Counted from the stretch's first letter, positions 24,596 through 35,880 are shown. The stretch: 64,000 bases of DNA from Magnetospirillum fulvum (GCF_900108475.1 NZ_FNWO01000002.1:186001-250000), one strand, 5' to 3'. The notes: generated by a model not told the origin, from the letters alone. A program made the numbers and translations.

Positions 24596-25569
24596 ACCAC
24601 CACTCCGATCCGGTCGAACAAAGGCGTCAGGCACGCCGGGTCGCGCCATTCCAATTCCACCGGCAACGCCAGCACCCGCTCGCGCAGGTCGGGCGGCAAC
24701 CGGACCCGGTCCTTGGCGGTGGTCACCGCCCGCGCCTTCGCTTCCTCGGCCTCGGCCAGGATCGTTTCGATCTCGGCGCGAGCATAGGGATGATGGTCGT
24801 CGAACGGATGCGCCGCGACGAGTGTGGCCCCGGCTCCGCGCAGGGTGGCGAAGAACTTTTCCGGCAACCCGATCCCGGCAAAGGCGACCACCCGCTGTCC
24901 GGCCAGATCGGGGGCGTCGGCGGCGGGGACCAGCCGGGCCGCGATCACCGGCAGGTCGGCGGCGGCGGCCCGTTCGGCCAGTCCGGCCCGATCCTCGCCG
25001 ACAATCACCAGCGCATCGGCGCGGGCAAAGGCCCGCTCGGGCGGCTCGCGGCAGGGACCGGCGGGGATCACCCGCCCGTTGCCAAAGCCATAGGTGCCAT
25101 CGACGACCAGCAGGCCAAGGTCGATCGCGATCCGTCCGCTTTGAAAGCCGTCATCCATTACGATCAGATCGGCCCCGGTGGCGACCGCCGCCACCGCGCC
25201 CTCGCGCCGGTCGCGGGCGACCCAGGTCGGCGCGCAACTCGCCAGCAGCAAGGGTTCGTCGCCGACACGGGCGGCATCGTGGCGCAGCGGATCGACGGCG
25301 CGGGGGCCGATCTCGGTCCCGCCATGCCCCCGGCTGAGAAAATGGGGGTGCCGACCCGCCGCGATCAGGCGCTTGGCCAGCGCGATCGCCACCGGGGTCT
25401 TGCCGGCACCTCCGGCGACGACATTGCCGATGCAGATCACCGGCACCGCCGGGCGGTATTGTTCGGCTTGTTCCAACCGGCGGGCCGCGCCCCAGGCATA
25501 GAGCGTGCCCAACGGGGCCAGCGCTTGGGCCAGCCGTCCGTCCCGGCGCCAGAAGTCAGGGGCGCGCAT
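24592..25569 (-). CDS. lpxK: Tetraacyldisaccharide 4'-kinase
   Basis: Phosphorylates the 4' position of the lipid A disaccharide. 325 residues, with the P-loop-like GNVVAGGAGKTPVAIAL near residue 47 and the RGHGG and DDGFQ motifs typical of LpxK. It overlaps waaA upstream by 14 bases and lpxL downstream by four. Translation of the whole block is probably coupled. Confidence 0.96.
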   Translation of the reverse strand: MRAPDFWRRDGRLAQALAPLGTLYAWGAARRLEQAEQYRPAVPVICIGNVVAGGAGKTPVAIALAKRLIAAGRHPHFLSRGHGGTEIGPRAVDPLRHDAARVGDEPLLLASCAPTWVARDRREGAVAAVATGADLIVMDDGFQSGRIAIDLGLLVVDGTYGFGNGRVIPAGPCREPPERAFARADALVIVGEDRAGLAERAAAADLPVIAARLVPAADAPDLAGQRVVAFAGIGLPEKFFATLRGAGATLVAAHPFDDHHPYARAEIETILAEAEEAKARAVTTAKDRVRLPPDLRERVLALPVELEWRDPACLTPLFDRIGVVV

Positions 25570-26836
25570 GTCGCCTCTCGGCGTCGCGCAGGAATGGGGC
25601 CAGCGCCGCTTCGACGACGTCGAGCACTTCGGCCTCGGCCTCGGCCCAGCCAGCGGCGGCGCTCTTCATCCGTTCCAGCCGGGCGGGATCGTCCAGCAGC
25701 GCGCCCAGCGTCTCCGCCATGCCTTCAGCGTCTTTTACCTCGATCGCCGCTCCCGCCGCGATCATCTGCGCCGCCATGTCGGGGAAGTTCTCCATCTGTG
25801 GCCCGAACAGCACGGCGCAGCCCAACCGCGCCGGTTCGAACGGGTTCTGGCCGCCGCCGACGGTCAGGCTCTTGCCCATGAAGACGATGTCGGCCAGACG
25901 GTAGAACACCCCCAACTCGCCCATCGTGTCGGCGATATGGATCGCGGTTCCGGCCTGGGGCGTTTCCCCGCCCGAGCGCAACGCCACCGAAAGACCCTGA
26001 GCGATCAGCTTGCGGGCAATGTCGGGGCCACGCGCGGGATGGCGCGGCACGATCAGGGTCAGCAGGGTGGGAAAGCGTTCGGCGAGACGGCGATGAACCG
26101 AGGCGATGATCGTCTCTTCGCCGGGATGGGTGCTGGCCGCCAGCCAAAAAGGCCGTCCCGCCAACGCGGCGCGCAGACGAACCAGTTCGGCCTCGTCGCC
26201 CGGCAGTGGCGGCACTGCGTATTTGAGGTTGCCCAGGCAGCGGACGTCGCCGCCGCCCAGCCCGCGCAACCGTCCGGCATCGGCCTCGGTCTGGGCCAGA
26301 CACAAATCAAAGCCGCCCAGCATCGACCCGATCAAATCGGGCAGATAGCGCCAGCGGGCATAGGAGCGGGGCGAAATCCGCCCCTGGACCAGCACCATCG
26401 GAATCGCTCGCCGCTTAGCCTCGACCAGCATGTTGGGCCAGAAATCCGACTCGGTCCACAGCATCAGATCGGGCCGCCAATGGTCGAGAAAGGAATCGAC
26501 ATAAGGCGTGCGGTCGACCGGCAGATATTGGTGGATCGCTCCCGCGGGCAGCCGGTCGGCGACCATCCGGGCCGAGGTCACCGTGCCGGTGGTCAGCAGT
26601 ACCCCCAGCCCGCGCCGCCGCAATCGTCCCACCAGCGGCAGCACCGACAGCGATTCCCCCACCGAGGCGGCGTGAATCCACACCAGCGGGCCGGGCGGGC
26701 GGGGCTGGCCGGGTTGGCCCAGCCGCTCGCCAAAGCGGGCCGGATCTTCCTTGCCCCGAGCGCGGCGGCTGTCGAGGTACAGCGAGATCAGCGGCCCCCC
26801 CAGATCGGTAACCCGTCGATATAGGCTGTAAATCAT
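25556..26836 (-). CDS. waaA: 3-deoxy-D-manno-octulosonic acid (Kdo) transferase
   Basis: Transfers Kdo from CMP-Kdo to lipid IVA. 426 residues of the GT30 family: an N-terminal membrane-associated helix with YRRVTDLGGPL, then WIHAASVGE containing the conserved Glu base region, and a GT-B C-terminal half with FMGKSLTVGGGQNPFEPARLG. It overlaps the DUF374 gene upstream by four bases and lpxK downstream. The presence of heptose epimerase hldD elsewhere in the window shows a full inner core is made. Confidence 0.96.
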   Translation of the reverse strand: MIYSLYRRVTDLGGPLISLYLDSRRARGKEDPARFGERLGQPGQPRPPGPLVWIHAASVGESLSVLPLVGRLRRRGLGVLLTTGTVTSARMVADRLPAGAIHQYLPVDRTPYVDSFLDHWRPDLMLWTESDFWPNMLVEAKRRAIPMVLVQGRISPRSYARWRYLPDLIGSMLGGFDLCLAQTEADAGRLRGLGGGDVRCLGNLKYAVPPLPGDEAELVRLRAALAGRPFWLAASTHPGEETIIASVHRRLAERFPTLLTLIVPRHPARGPDIARKLIAQGLSVALRSGGETPQAGTAIHIADTMGELGVFYRLADIVFMGKSLTVGGGQNPFEPARLGCAVLFGPQMENFPDMAAQMIAAGAAIEVKDAEGMAETLGALLDDPARLERMKSAAAGWAEAEAEVLDVVEAALAPFLRDAERRHARP

Positions 26837-27555
26837 GATTCCTCCGCCCCGATCGCGTCCAACGGGGCCGGTTCGGGGCTGTCAACGCCCAGCCGGGCAT
26901 CGGCCTCGGCGGTCAGAGCGTTCAGCGCGGCTTCGATCTGCTGGCGCGCCTGCTCCAGCCCAGCGGCGTCGGCATCGGCGGGCACATGGATCGGCGCGCC
27001 CCACACCAATTCGCCCCGAGCGAACGGCAAGGCGACGGCAAAGCGGTCCCAGCTTCCCAGCAAGCGGCGCGGGCGCGCCGCCCAGGTCGCGGGCAGCACC
27101 GGACAGCCCGACAGCCGCGCCACCGCGACGATTCCGGCGGTTGCCCGCATCCGGGGGCCGCGCGGCCCGTCCGGGGTGATGCCCACGCATTGACCGGATT
27201 TCAACGATTTCAGCATTGCCCGCAGCGCGGCGCCGCCGCCCCGGCTGGTCGAGCCGACAATGGTATCGATCCCGAAATGGCTGACGGTGCGGGCGATCAA
27301 TTGCCCGTCGCGGTGCTGGCTGATCAGCATGTTGATCGGCACGCCCGGCCGCCAGATTCGCGGCATCATCAGGATGCGGCCGTGCCAGAAGGCCAGGATG
27401 AACGGCCGTCCCTCGTCCCACAACGCGGCGGCCGGGCCGCCATTGACGATGGTCCAGCGCCCGGTCAGCGCGACCAGCCGGATGTAGAGCGCGCCCAGCC
27501 AGCACAACGCTCCCCGCAAGGTCTCGCTTTTGCCGATTCGCTTGGCCAGCCCCAT
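26833..27555 (-). CDS. DUF374 lysophospholipid acyltransferase-like protein
   Basis: 240 residues of the DUF374 family, related to LPLAT acyltransferases. It shows HGRILMMPRI with the conserved His, SRGGGAALRAM and TPDGPRGPRM. In alphaproteobacteria this gene often sits between an MsbA-like exporter and waaA, as here. A role in LPS or lipid A acylation is inferred from that context. It is coupled to waaA by a four-base overlap. Confidence 0.88.
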   Translation of the reverse strand: MGLAKRIGKSETLRGALCWLGALYIRLVALTGRWTIVNGGPAAALWDEGRPFILAFWHGRILMMPRIWRPGVPINMLISQHRDGQLIARTVSHFGIDTIVGSTSRGGGAALRAMLKSLKSGQCVGITPDGPRGPRMRATAGIVAVARLSGCPVLPATWAARPRRLLGSWDRFAVALPFARGELVWGAPIHVPADADAAGLEQARQQIEAALNALTAEADARLGVDSPEPAPLDAIGAEES

Positions 27556-27570
27556 CCCCCCGGGTCTCCC

Positions 27571-29355
<1,785 letters not shown>

Positions 29356-29500
29356 GGCTCCGCCCGGTCGGTTTTTTCGGCGCGGCGGACCATAGCATGG
29401 CCGCAGGCCCGGGCCAAATCAAACGAACCCCGACCCTCGGGGCTTGACACGATGGCGTCGGGTGTGGGGGCGGCTCCCATACCCGGCGGGGAAACGAAAA

Positions 29501-29528
29501 CGGCCGCCATCGAACCCGATGGCGGCCG
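29501..29528 (-). terminator. Rho-independent terminator of the cytochrome bc1 operon
   Basis: A perfect 12-base-pair stem, CGGCCGCCATCG with a four-base loop, is followed on the minus strand by TTTTCGTTT. It lies about 45 bases after the fused cytochrome b/c1 stop codon. Confidence 0.88.
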
Positions 29529-29573
29529 CTCTGTCGTCATTTGGTCCAGACCGAACCGGTCCGGACCAAAGTC

Positions 29574-31568
29574 TTAGTGCACGTCTTTCCAAATCTGCCG
29601 CTTCAGAGCGAAGAGCAGAGCGGTCAGAAGAGCGAGGAACACCATCACCTTGACGCCGAGGCTCTTGCGGGCCTCCAGCTCGGGTTCGGCGGCCCAGTTC
29701 AGGAAGGTCACGACGTCCTTGGCGATCTGTTCTTTGGTCGCCTTGGTGCCGTCGGCATAGCTCACGGCGTCTTCGAACACCTGCTGCGGCATGCCGATGG
29801 CATAGCCGGGGAAGTAGGTGTTGTACATCTTGCCTTCGGGGATCGCGGCGTCCTCGGGCAGGACGTCGGGATAGCCGAGCAGCAGAGAGTAGACGTAGTT
29901 CGGACCGTTGACGCGCGCCTTGGTGATCAGGGACAGATCGGGCGGAACCGCACCACCGTGGATCGACGCCGCCACCTTGTCGTTGGCATAGGGCGACAGC
30001 ATGCGGTCGGACGGACGCGCCGGGCGCTGGAACATCGCGCCTTCGTCGTTCGGGCCGTCCTGGACTTCCTTCTCGGCGGCGATGGCCTTGATCTCTTCCG
30101 GGGTCAGGCCGACGGCGGCGAGATTACGGAAGGCGACCAGCTTCAGGCCATGGCAGTTCGCGCAGACCTCATGATAGACCTGCCAGCCGCGCTTCAGGGA
30201 CGCACGGTCATAGCGGCCGAACACGCCAGTCCACGAGAAGCCGCCTTCCGGCTTCAGCAGCTCGTGGGTCGCGGTGTTCGCCTGGGCGGTGCCGGAGAAG
30301 CCGGTGGCACCGATCAGCAACATGGCGCCGATCGCAATCGCCTTGACCACCGGAGCGGAGATCGACGCCGGCAGGGCCAGGGTCTTTTCCTTACGCGACA
30401 GCCAGGGCAGGACGATCAGGAAGTGAGCGAAGTAGTAGGCGGTCGCGACCTGGCTGACGGTGACCAGAAGATCGGTCGTCGGCTTGGCGCCGCAATAGCC
30501 GAGAACGAAGGCATTGAGGACGAACAGCCAGAAGAACTGGCGGTACAGCGGCCGGAAGGTCGCCGAACGGACTTTGGAGGAGTCCAGCCAGGGCAGGGCG
30601 AACAGGATCAGGATCGCGCCGAACATCGCCACCACGCCCAGCAGCTTGGCCGGGATGAACCAAAGATCGACGGTGAAGGCGCGCAGGATCGCATAGAACG
30701 GCAGATAGTACCATTCCGGCACGATGTGCGGGGGCGTCAGCATCGGGTTGGCGGGGATGTAATTGTCCGCTTCGCCGAAGAAGTTGGGCGCCCAGAACAC
30801 GAAGGCCATGTAGACCATCAGGAACACGCCGATGCCGAACAGATCCTTGATGGTGTAGTAAGGATGGAACGGGATCGCATCCTGCGGGCCGTTCATATCG
30901 ATGCCGAGCGGGTTGTTCGACTTGACGCTGTGCAGCGCCCAGACGTGCAACGCGACCAGGCCCACGATGACGAAGGGCAGCAGGAAGTGCAGCGCGAAGA
31001 ACCGGTTCAGGGTCGGGTTGTCGACCGAGAAGCCGCCCCACAGCAGGGTGACGATCGAGTCACCGATCAGCGGGAAGGCCGAGAACAGGTTGGTGATGAC
31101 GGTGGCGCCCCAGAACGACATCTGGCCCCAGGGGAGCACATAGCCGAGGAAGCCGGTCGCCATCATCGCGAGGTAGATCGCGATACCGATGAACCACAGC
31201 AATTCGCGCGGCGCCTTGTACGAACCGTAATAGAGGCCGCGGAAGATGTGGATGTACACCAGGATGAAGAACATCGAGGCGCCGTTGGAATGCAGATAGC
31301 GCAGCAGCCAACCGTAATTGACGTCGCGCATGATGCGCTCGACCGAATCGAACGCCAGCGCGCTGTGCGGCGTGTAGCTCATCGCCAGGAACAGGCCGGT
31401 CACGATCATGATCACCAGGGTGACCGCGGCGAGAGAGCCGAAGTTCCACCAGTAATTCAGATTTTTCGGCGTCGGATACTCAATGGCGCTGTGGCGCAGC
31501 ATCGAGAACACGGGCAACCGGTCCTCGACCCAGTTGACTACCGTGTTGTTGCTCTTGAAGCCACTCAT
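29574..31568 (-). CDS. fbcH: Fused cytochrome b / cytochrome c1 precursor (FbcH type)
   Basis: One continuous 664-residue frame encodes both membrane subunits of the cytochrome bc1 complex. Residues 1-395 are cytochrome b, with haem ligands His93, His107, His194 and His208 and the Qo motif PEWY at 284-287. A signal-peptide-like helix follows (about 407-430, ending GTAQA), then cytochrome c1 with CANCH at 469-473, the Met-ligand region YAIGMPQ and a C-terminal anchor. Bradyrhizobium FbcH is made the same way and cut by signal peptidase, so cleavage after residue 430 is expected. It lies 11 bases after the Rieske gene and is followed by a strong terminator. No stop or frameshift separates the two parts. 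Confidence 0.96.
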   Translation of the reverse strand: MSGFKSNNTVVNWVEDRLPVFSMLRHSAIEYPTPKNLNYWWNFGSLAAVTLVIMIVTGLFLAMSYTPHSALAFDSVERIMRDVNYGWLLRYLHSNGASMFFILVYIHIFRGLYYGSYKAPRELLWFIGIAIYLAMMATGFLGYVLPWGQMSFWGATVITNLFSAFPLIGDSIVTLLWGGFSVDNPTLNRFFALHFLLPFVIVGLVALHVWALHSVKSNNPLGIDMNGPQDAIPFHPYYTIKDLFGIGVFLMVYMAFVFWAPNFFGEADNYIPANPMLTPPHIVPEWYYLPFYAILRAFTVDLWFIPAKLLGVVAMFGAILILFALPWLDSSKVRSATFRPLYRQFFWLFVLNAFVLGYCGAKPTTDLLVTVSQVATAYYFAHFLIVLPWLSRKEKTLALPASISAPVVKAIAIGAMLLIGATGFSGTAQANTATHELLKPEGGFSWTGVFGRYDRASLKRGWQVYHEVCANCHGLKLVAFRNLAAVGLTPEEIKAIAAEKEVQDGPNDEGAMFQRPARPSDRMLSPYANDKVAASIHGGAVPPDLSLITKARVNGPNYVYSLLLGYPDVLPEDAAIPEGKMYNTYFPGYAIGMPQQVFEDAVSYADGTKATKEQIAKDVVTFLNWAAEPELEARKSLGVKVMVFLALLTALLFALKRQIWKDVH

Positions 31569-31579
31569 GACGGTCCCCC

Positions 31580-32134
31580 TCAGCCGATCCGTACGGTGGT
31601 ATCGCTGGTGAATTGATAGGCGGGCACAGCCAGATTCTTCGGCGCCGGACCCTTGCGGATGCGACCCGAGGTATCATACTGAGACCCGTGACACGGGCAA
31701 AACCAGCCGCCCCATTCCCCCCGGGGGTCGGTCGGCTTCTGGCCCAGCGGAACGCAGCCGAGATGGGTACAAATACCCACCACGATCAGCCATTGCGGGT
31801 TTTTCACCCGAATGGCGTCGGCTTGCGGATCACGCAGTTCGGACAGGTTTACCGCCTGTGCGGAAGCGATTTCCTCGGCCGTGCGGCTCCGGACGAAAAC
31901 CGGAGATCCACGCCAAACCACAGTGATGGCCTGTCCCGGCTTGATCGCCGACAGGTCTACATCGGTGGTGGACAGCGCCAAGGTATCAGCGGCCGGGTTC
32001 ATGCTATGCACGAACGGCCACAGGGCGATGCCCGTCCCGACCACGCCGACGGTGGACGCGGCCTGCAGCAGGAAATCCCGCCGCGTTTGCCCGTCCGCCG
32101 CCGAGGGCTGGGCATTCTTTGCCGTATCAGCCAT
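31580..32134 (-). CDS. petA: Rieske iron-sulfur subunit of cytochrome bc1
   Basis: 184 residues. A twin-arginine signal anchor, [11 protein letters not shown], near residue 18 targets the folded protein through Tat and keeps it membrane-bound. The 2Fe-2S ligands are in CTHLGC and CPCHGSQYD. An AAGAGGA Shine-Dalgarno lies just before ATG 32134. It is the first gene of the bc1 operon, followed by the fused cytochrome b/c1 gene. Confidence 0.97.
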   Translation of the reverse strand: MADTAKNAQPSAADGQTRRDFLLQAASTVGVVGTGIALWPFVHSMNPAADTLALSTTDVDLSAIKPGQAITVVWRGSPVFVRSRTAEEIASAQAVNLSELRDPQADAIRVKNPQWLIVVGICTHLGCVPLGQKPTDPRGEWGGWFCPCHGSQYDTSGRIRKGPAPKNLAVPAYQFTSDTTVRIG

Positions 32135-32167
32135 TTCAAATCCTCTTGTTGGCCCGCGGAAGCGAGA

Positions 32168-32197
32168 CTATTAAACACAATGGATGGCCCGATTCAA
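32168..32197 (-). promoter_or_regulatory. Candidate promoter of the bc1 operon
   Basis: On the minus strand TTGAAT (32197-32192) and TTAATA (32174-32169) are spaced 17 bases apart, about 35 bases before the Rieske start codon. This is the best match in the divergent region, and it is unproven. Confidence 0.4.
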
Positions 32198-32222
32198 CAG
32201 CCCTCTAGCCCCAGGGCCAAGC

Positions 32223-32231
32223 TGTTATGAT
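32223..32231 (+). promoter_or_regulatory. Candidate extended -10 promoter of trmL
   Basis: TG, one base, then TATGAT is an extended -10 element, with no good -35. It lies about 75 bases before the trmL start. Confidence 0.35.
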
Positions 32232-32307
32232 ACCTGATTTCCCGCCGTCGGCCAGCCAATCGGCTCACATTTGCCGCCAGACCTTGACGCGCAAGGAGAT
32301 TCACCCC

Positions 32308-32802
32308 ATGGAGCGGCTGCGTCTGGCCCTGTTTCAGCCCGACATCCCCCAGAATGCAGGGACTCTTTTTCGCCTGTCCGCCTGTCTCGGCCTTGGGGTC
32401 GATGTGATCGAACCGTGCGGGTTTGTCTTTGACGACCGCAAGTTAAAGCGCGCCGGAATGGATTATCTCGACCGGGCGCGGGTGGTCCGCCATCCCTCGT
32501 GGGAGGTGTTCCGGGCGAGTCTGGCGGCGGCGGGGCGGCGGCTGGTGCTGCTGACCACCAAAGGCGAGCATCGCCACGATCAGTTTTCCTTTCTTCCCGG
32601 CGACACCTTGATGGTCGGACGGGAAAGCAGCGGCGTTCCGGCCGACATCGCGGCGGCGGCGGCGGCGCGGATTCGCATCCCGATGGTGACGGGACCGCGC
32701 TCGATCAATGTCGCCTTGGCCGCCGCGCTGGTCACCGGAGAGGCGCTGCGCCGCCTCGACGGTTTTCCCGACGAATCCCCAGCCGAAGAGGATCTGGAAT
32801 GA
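32308..32802 (+). CDS. trmL: tRNA (cytidine34/uridine34-2'-O)-methyltransferase
   Basis: SPOUT-fold enzyme that methylates the wobble ribose of tRNA-Leu isoacceptors. ATG 32308 has AAGGAG nine bases upstream, giving 164 residues, the standard length. Motifs include LFQPDIPQNAGTLFRL at the N-terminus, VGRESSGVP in the knot and PMVTGPRSINVALAAAL at the C-terminus. The stop overlaps the nitrilase start (ATGA). Confidence 0.95.
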   Translation: MERLRLALFQPDIPQNAGTLFRLSACLGLGVDVIEPCGFVFDDRKLKRAGMDYLDRARVVRHPSWEVFRASLAAAGRRLVLLTTKGEHRHDQFSFLPGDTLMVGRESSGVPADIAAAAAARIRIPMVTGPRSINVALAAALVTGEALRRLDGFPDESPAEEDLE

Positions 32803-33629
32803 AACCGTTCAAGGCCGCCTGTCTTCAGCTTAATTCCGGCACTGAGATGATGCGCAATTGCGAGATCGCCGCGACCTTGGCGGTCGAGGCCCGCGCCGCC
32901 GGGGCCGATCTGATCTTGATGCCCGAGAACGTCGCTTTGATGGAATGGGGCCGCTCGGCGCTGGTGCTGAATGCCGCCGCCGAAGAGGATCACCCCGCCC
33001 TGACCTTTTTCCGCGATCTGGCCCGCGAGATCGGGGCGTGGCTGCATCTGGGCAGCCTGCACATCCTGCTTGAGGGCGGCATGATCGCCAATCGCAGCTT
33101 TGTGATCGATTCGCTGGGGGGCATCCGCGCCCGCTACGACAAGATTCACATGTTCGACGTCGATCTCGGCCTGGGCGAGGTCTACCGCGAATCCACCACC
33201 TTTGCCCCCGGTGACCGCGCCGTCGCCGCCGACCTGCCGTGGGGGCGGCTGGGGCTGTCGATCTGCTACGATTTGCGCTTTCCTCAATTGTACCGGGGTC
33301 TGGCCCAGGCCGGATGCGACTTCCTGGCGGTTCCGGCGGCGTTCACCCGCACCACCGGCAAGGCGCATTGGCATGTCTTGCTGCGGGCGCGGGCGATCGA
33401 GACCGGATGCTATGTCTTCGCCCCGGCGCAGTGCGGCGAGCACATCAACAACCGCCAGACCTACGGCCATGCCCTGATCGTCTCGCCCTGGGGTGAAATC
33501 CTCGCCGATGCGCTGGAACAGCCGGGCTGGGTCATTGCCGAAATCGATCCCCGCCGCGTCGGCGAGGCGCGCAAGAAGATTCCCAGCCTTGACCATGACC
33601 GCTCCTTCGCCTCCCTGCGGACGACATGA
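32799..33629 (+). CDS. Nitrilase-superfamily carbon-nitrogen hydrolase (Nit1-like)
   Basis: 276 residues with the catalytic triad Glu (MPENVAL, near residue 43), Lys (YDKIHMF) and Cys (SICYDLRFPQLYRG). This is the Nit1/Nit2 branch, whose members act as deaminated-glutathione amidase or omega-amidase. The ATG overlaps the trmL stop and was missing an obvious separate upstream RBS, so translational coupling is likely. It is followed by a DUF1178 gene, a conserved alphaproteobacterial pair. Confidence 0.92.
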   Translation: MKPFKAACLQLNSGTEMMRNCEIAATLAVEARAAGADLILMPENVALMEWGRSALVLNAAAEEDHPALTFFRDLAREIGAWLHLGSLHILLEGGMIANRSFVIDSLGGIRARYDKIHMFDVDLGLGEVYRESTTFAPGDRAVAADLPWGRLGLSICYDLRFPQLYRGLAQAGCDFLAVPAAFTRTTGKAHWHVLLRARAIETGCYVFAPAQCGEHINNRQTYGHALIVSPWGEILADALEQPGWVIAEIDPRRVGEARKKIPSLDHDRSFASLRTT

Positions 33630-33708
33630 CTGACGTGACTGCCGTCGCGGATGTATGATGTGACAATCCCACGCCATCGGGGCGGGGGAGAGGCATGACG
33701 GTGCGGCC

Positions 33709-34128
33709 ATGATTCTGTTCGAGCTGCGGTGCGCGCAGCACCACCATTTCGAGGCGTGGTTTCGCGACGGGGCCGCCTATGAATCCCAGGCGGCGGCGGG
33801 TGCGATCGCCTGCCCGGTTTGCGGCGATAGCGCGGTGTCGAAGGCGCCGATGGCGCCGCGTCTGGTCCACAGCCGGGGCGAGCCCGCGCCGCCCGATCCC
33901 GACCGCGTTGCCGGAGAGGTCCGCCGCGCCCTGCTCCAGATCAAGAAGCAGGTCGAGGCCAATTGCGACTATGTCGGCGACCGCTTCCCCGAGGAGGCTC
34001 GCCGGATTCATTACGGGGAAACCGAAACTCGCCCGATCTATGGCGAAGCCACCCGCGCCGAAGCCCATGATCTCACCGAGGAAGGGGTGACGGTCTGTCC
34101 GTTGCCCTGGATCGGCGACGCCAATTAG
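33709..34128 (+). CDS. DUF1178 zinc-ribbon-like protein
   Basis: 139 residues of the DUF1178 family, whose function is unknown. The N-terminus LRCAQHHHFEAWF and CPVCGD suggest a small metal-binding ribbon with Cys and His ligands. The rest is helical and acidic, ending in a short conserved strand (VTVCPLPW). It lies 79 bases after the nitrilase gene on the same strand, the usual arrangement. Confidence 0.9.
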   Translation: MILFELRCAQHHHFEAWFRDGAAYESQAAAGAIACPVCGDSAVSKAPMAPRLVHSRGEPAPPDPDRVAGEVRRALLQIKKQVEANCDYVGDRFPEEARRIHYGETETRPIYGEATRAEAHDLTEEGVTVCPLPWIGDAN

Positions 34129-34147
34129 GGGTAAACGTGCCGCGCCC

Positions 34148-35197
34148 TTATTCGGGCTGGCGGATGCGGGACCAGAGTTCGTCGTGGCGGCGATGGATGT
34201 CCGGGCTGCACGACACCAGGAATCCGACCTTGGCCGGCCAGGGGGCCACCAGTTCGGGAGCCGACAGCACCTCGGGGTTTAGATGCGCCTCGGCCCCCCG
34301 GATCATCGTTGCGAATCCGTTATGGTTTGTGCCGAGGGCGGCATTCTCGGGCCGCAGCATGAAGGCGACGAATTTCAGCGCGTTGGCGCGATTGGGCGGA
34401 TGGCGCGGCACGGCGACAACGTCGGTCCAGACCAGATTGCCTTCGCGCGGATAGGCGAAGGCCAGCGACGGACGGGCGATGCGGGCGCGCATCGCGTCGC
34501 CGCTGGTGGTGACCACCAGGGCCAGCGTCTCGGTTCGCAGGGCGGTGGCAACCTGATCGACCGGGATCAGCCGCGACCGCGCCAGCAAAGGGACCAGGAG
34601 GGCGACGGCGCGGTCGAGTCGGGCGGGATCGGTGGTACAACGCGGCTCGCCCGCCTGGATCAGGGCCAGACGCAGCATCGCCGAATCGTCGAGCAGGCCG
34701 ATGCGGCGGTCGAGGTCGGGCGGCGGCGAGAACAGCAGCGACAGACTGTCGATATCGCCTTTGTGGACCGAGGTATCGACGGCGAACGAGATCGTCCCCC
34801 ATTGATGCGGGATCGTGTATTCGTTGCGGGGATCGAACGAGCGCGACCGCCAGGGATCTTCGATGTTCCAGAAGCCGGGGAGACGGTCGGCCCAGATCCG
34901 TTCCAGCCCGCCGCGTTCGATCAATCCGGCGATCTGATGGTCGGGGGGAAAAGCGATGTCGAATCCCGACGCGTTGCCATCCAGACGGCGGATCATCTCG
35001 GCGTGATCGCCGACTTCGGTGAGGCGGACGGCGATGCCGGTCTCGCGCTCGAACCGGTGCAGTAAATCGGGGGACAGGGTGGCGCTGCGGGCCAGCACGA
35101 AAAGCTCGCTTGTCGCCTGGGCCGGATGCGCCGACAACAGCAGTGCGGCCAGCAGGACAAGCAGGGCCGCCAGCGCCGGTCGGCGGGGTCGCGTCAC
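34148..35197 (-). CDS. Orphan polyamine/iron-type periplasmic binding protein
   Basis: 349 residues with a Sec signal peptide (cleavage near AQA, residue 28) and a PotD/PotF-like type II solute-binding fold: FERETGIAVRLTEVGDHAEM, YTIPHQWGTISFAVD and NALKFVAFMLRPENA. No ABC permease or ATPase is nearby, so the transporter partner is elsewhere or the protein has another role. Spermidine or putrescine is the family default, but the specificity is unproven. A TA-flanked element lies directly upstream of the start codon and may separate it from its original promoter. Confidence 0.85.
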   Translation of the reverse strand: MTRPRRPALAALLVLLAALLLSAHPAQATSELFVLARSATLSPDLLHRFERETGIAVRLTEVGDHAEMIRRLDGNASGFDIAFPPDHQIAGLIERGGLERIWADRLPGFWNIEDPWRSRSFDPRNEYTIPHQWGTISFAVDTSVHKGDIDSLSLLFSPPPDLDRRIGLLDDSAMLRLALIQAGEPRCTTDPARLDRAVALLVPLLARSRLIPVDQVATALRTETLALVVTTSGDAMRARIARPSLAFAYPREGNLVWTDVVAVPRHPPNRANALKFVAFMLRPENAALGTNHNGFATMIRGAEAHLNPEVLSAPELVAPWPAKVGFLVSCSPDIHRRHDELWSRIRQPE

Positions 35198-35201
35198 GCT
35201 T

Positions 35202-35473
35202 TAGGTCCTGTACCCATAAACGTCACGGTCGCGACGCGAGGAATTTTGGCGGCCGGGCAGGCGGTTGACCCGCATTGGACCGGTCGTCCACCAGGGGCAA
35301 GCAACGAACCCGGCCGCCAAAAGGCCCGCGTCCCTTCGGGCTGCGGAAAAAACGACGCACTGGTGCGTCGAAACGCTTGTCCATAGCACCACTATGCCCA
35401 TCGCGTTTCTCCTTCCATTGCGCCATTTTTTCCAGCAGCGCGCCGCGCGAGGTTTATGAGGACAGGACCCTAG
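35202..35473. repeat. TA-flanked structured element (IS-derived MITE-like)
   Basis: About 270 bases bounded by imperfect 20-21 base inverted repeats (GGTCCTGTACCCATAAAC at the left, complement of GGGTCCTGTCCTCATAAAC at the right), each preceded or followed by TA. Inside are a perfect 14-base inverted repeat (35244-35257 with 35309-35322, TTTTGGCGGCCGGG) and a palindrome CGACGCAC/GTGCGTCG near 35354-35371. No transposase frame is credible. The right end supplies the stop codon of the zincin gene. Confidence 0.7.
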
Positions 35474-35880
35474 ACCTCGTCCTCGATTCGGCTCATGTCG
35501 TCGTCGGACAGGCCGAAATGATGGCCGATTTCGTGGATCAGGACATGGCGGACCAGACTCGACAGATCTTCGCCGGTTTCGCACCAGTAATCGAGGATCG
35601 GACGGCGGTAGAGCAGGATCATATCGACCGAGCCCGGTACGCCGCCAAAGGCATGGATGTCCATCGCCGAGCCGCGATAGAGGCCGAGCAGATCGAACGG
35701 ACTTTCCAACTCCATCTCGCGCTCGACATCCTCGTCGGGAAAATCTTCGACCCGGATCAGGACGTCGGCGACGTGGCGGCGCAATTCCTCGGGAATCTCG
35801 GCGAAAGCGGCGGCGGCGATCGTGTCGAGATCGGCGATTGAGGGCGGCGAGGCGTGGTGCGGGATCAGTCTGCTCATCAT
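35470..35880 (-). CDS. Small zincin-like metallopeptidase (DUF1025 family)
   Basis: 136 residues ending in an acidic tail. The zinc site HEIGHHFGLSDDD near residue 115 is the HExxHxxGxxD form of minimal zincins. The N-terminal half contains an acidic helix and LGLYRG, as in the DUF1025/MtfA-unrelated metallopeptidase family. Activity is unproven in the family. The last codon and stop lie inside the terminal repeat of the adjacent element. Starts at 35880 and 35877 are equivalent. Confidence 0.88.
   Translation of the reverse strand: MMSRLIPHHASPPSIADLDTIAAAAFAEIPEELRRHVADVLIRVEDFPDEDVEREMELESPFDLLGLYRGSAMDIHAFGGVPGSVDMILLYRRPILDYWCETGEDLSSLVRHVLIHEIGHHFGLSDDDMSRIEDEV

Noticed and set aside
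29444-29449. TTGACA on the plus strand between msbA and the bc1 operon
   Set aside because: No -10 sequence follows at a workable distance and no plus-strand gene begins there.
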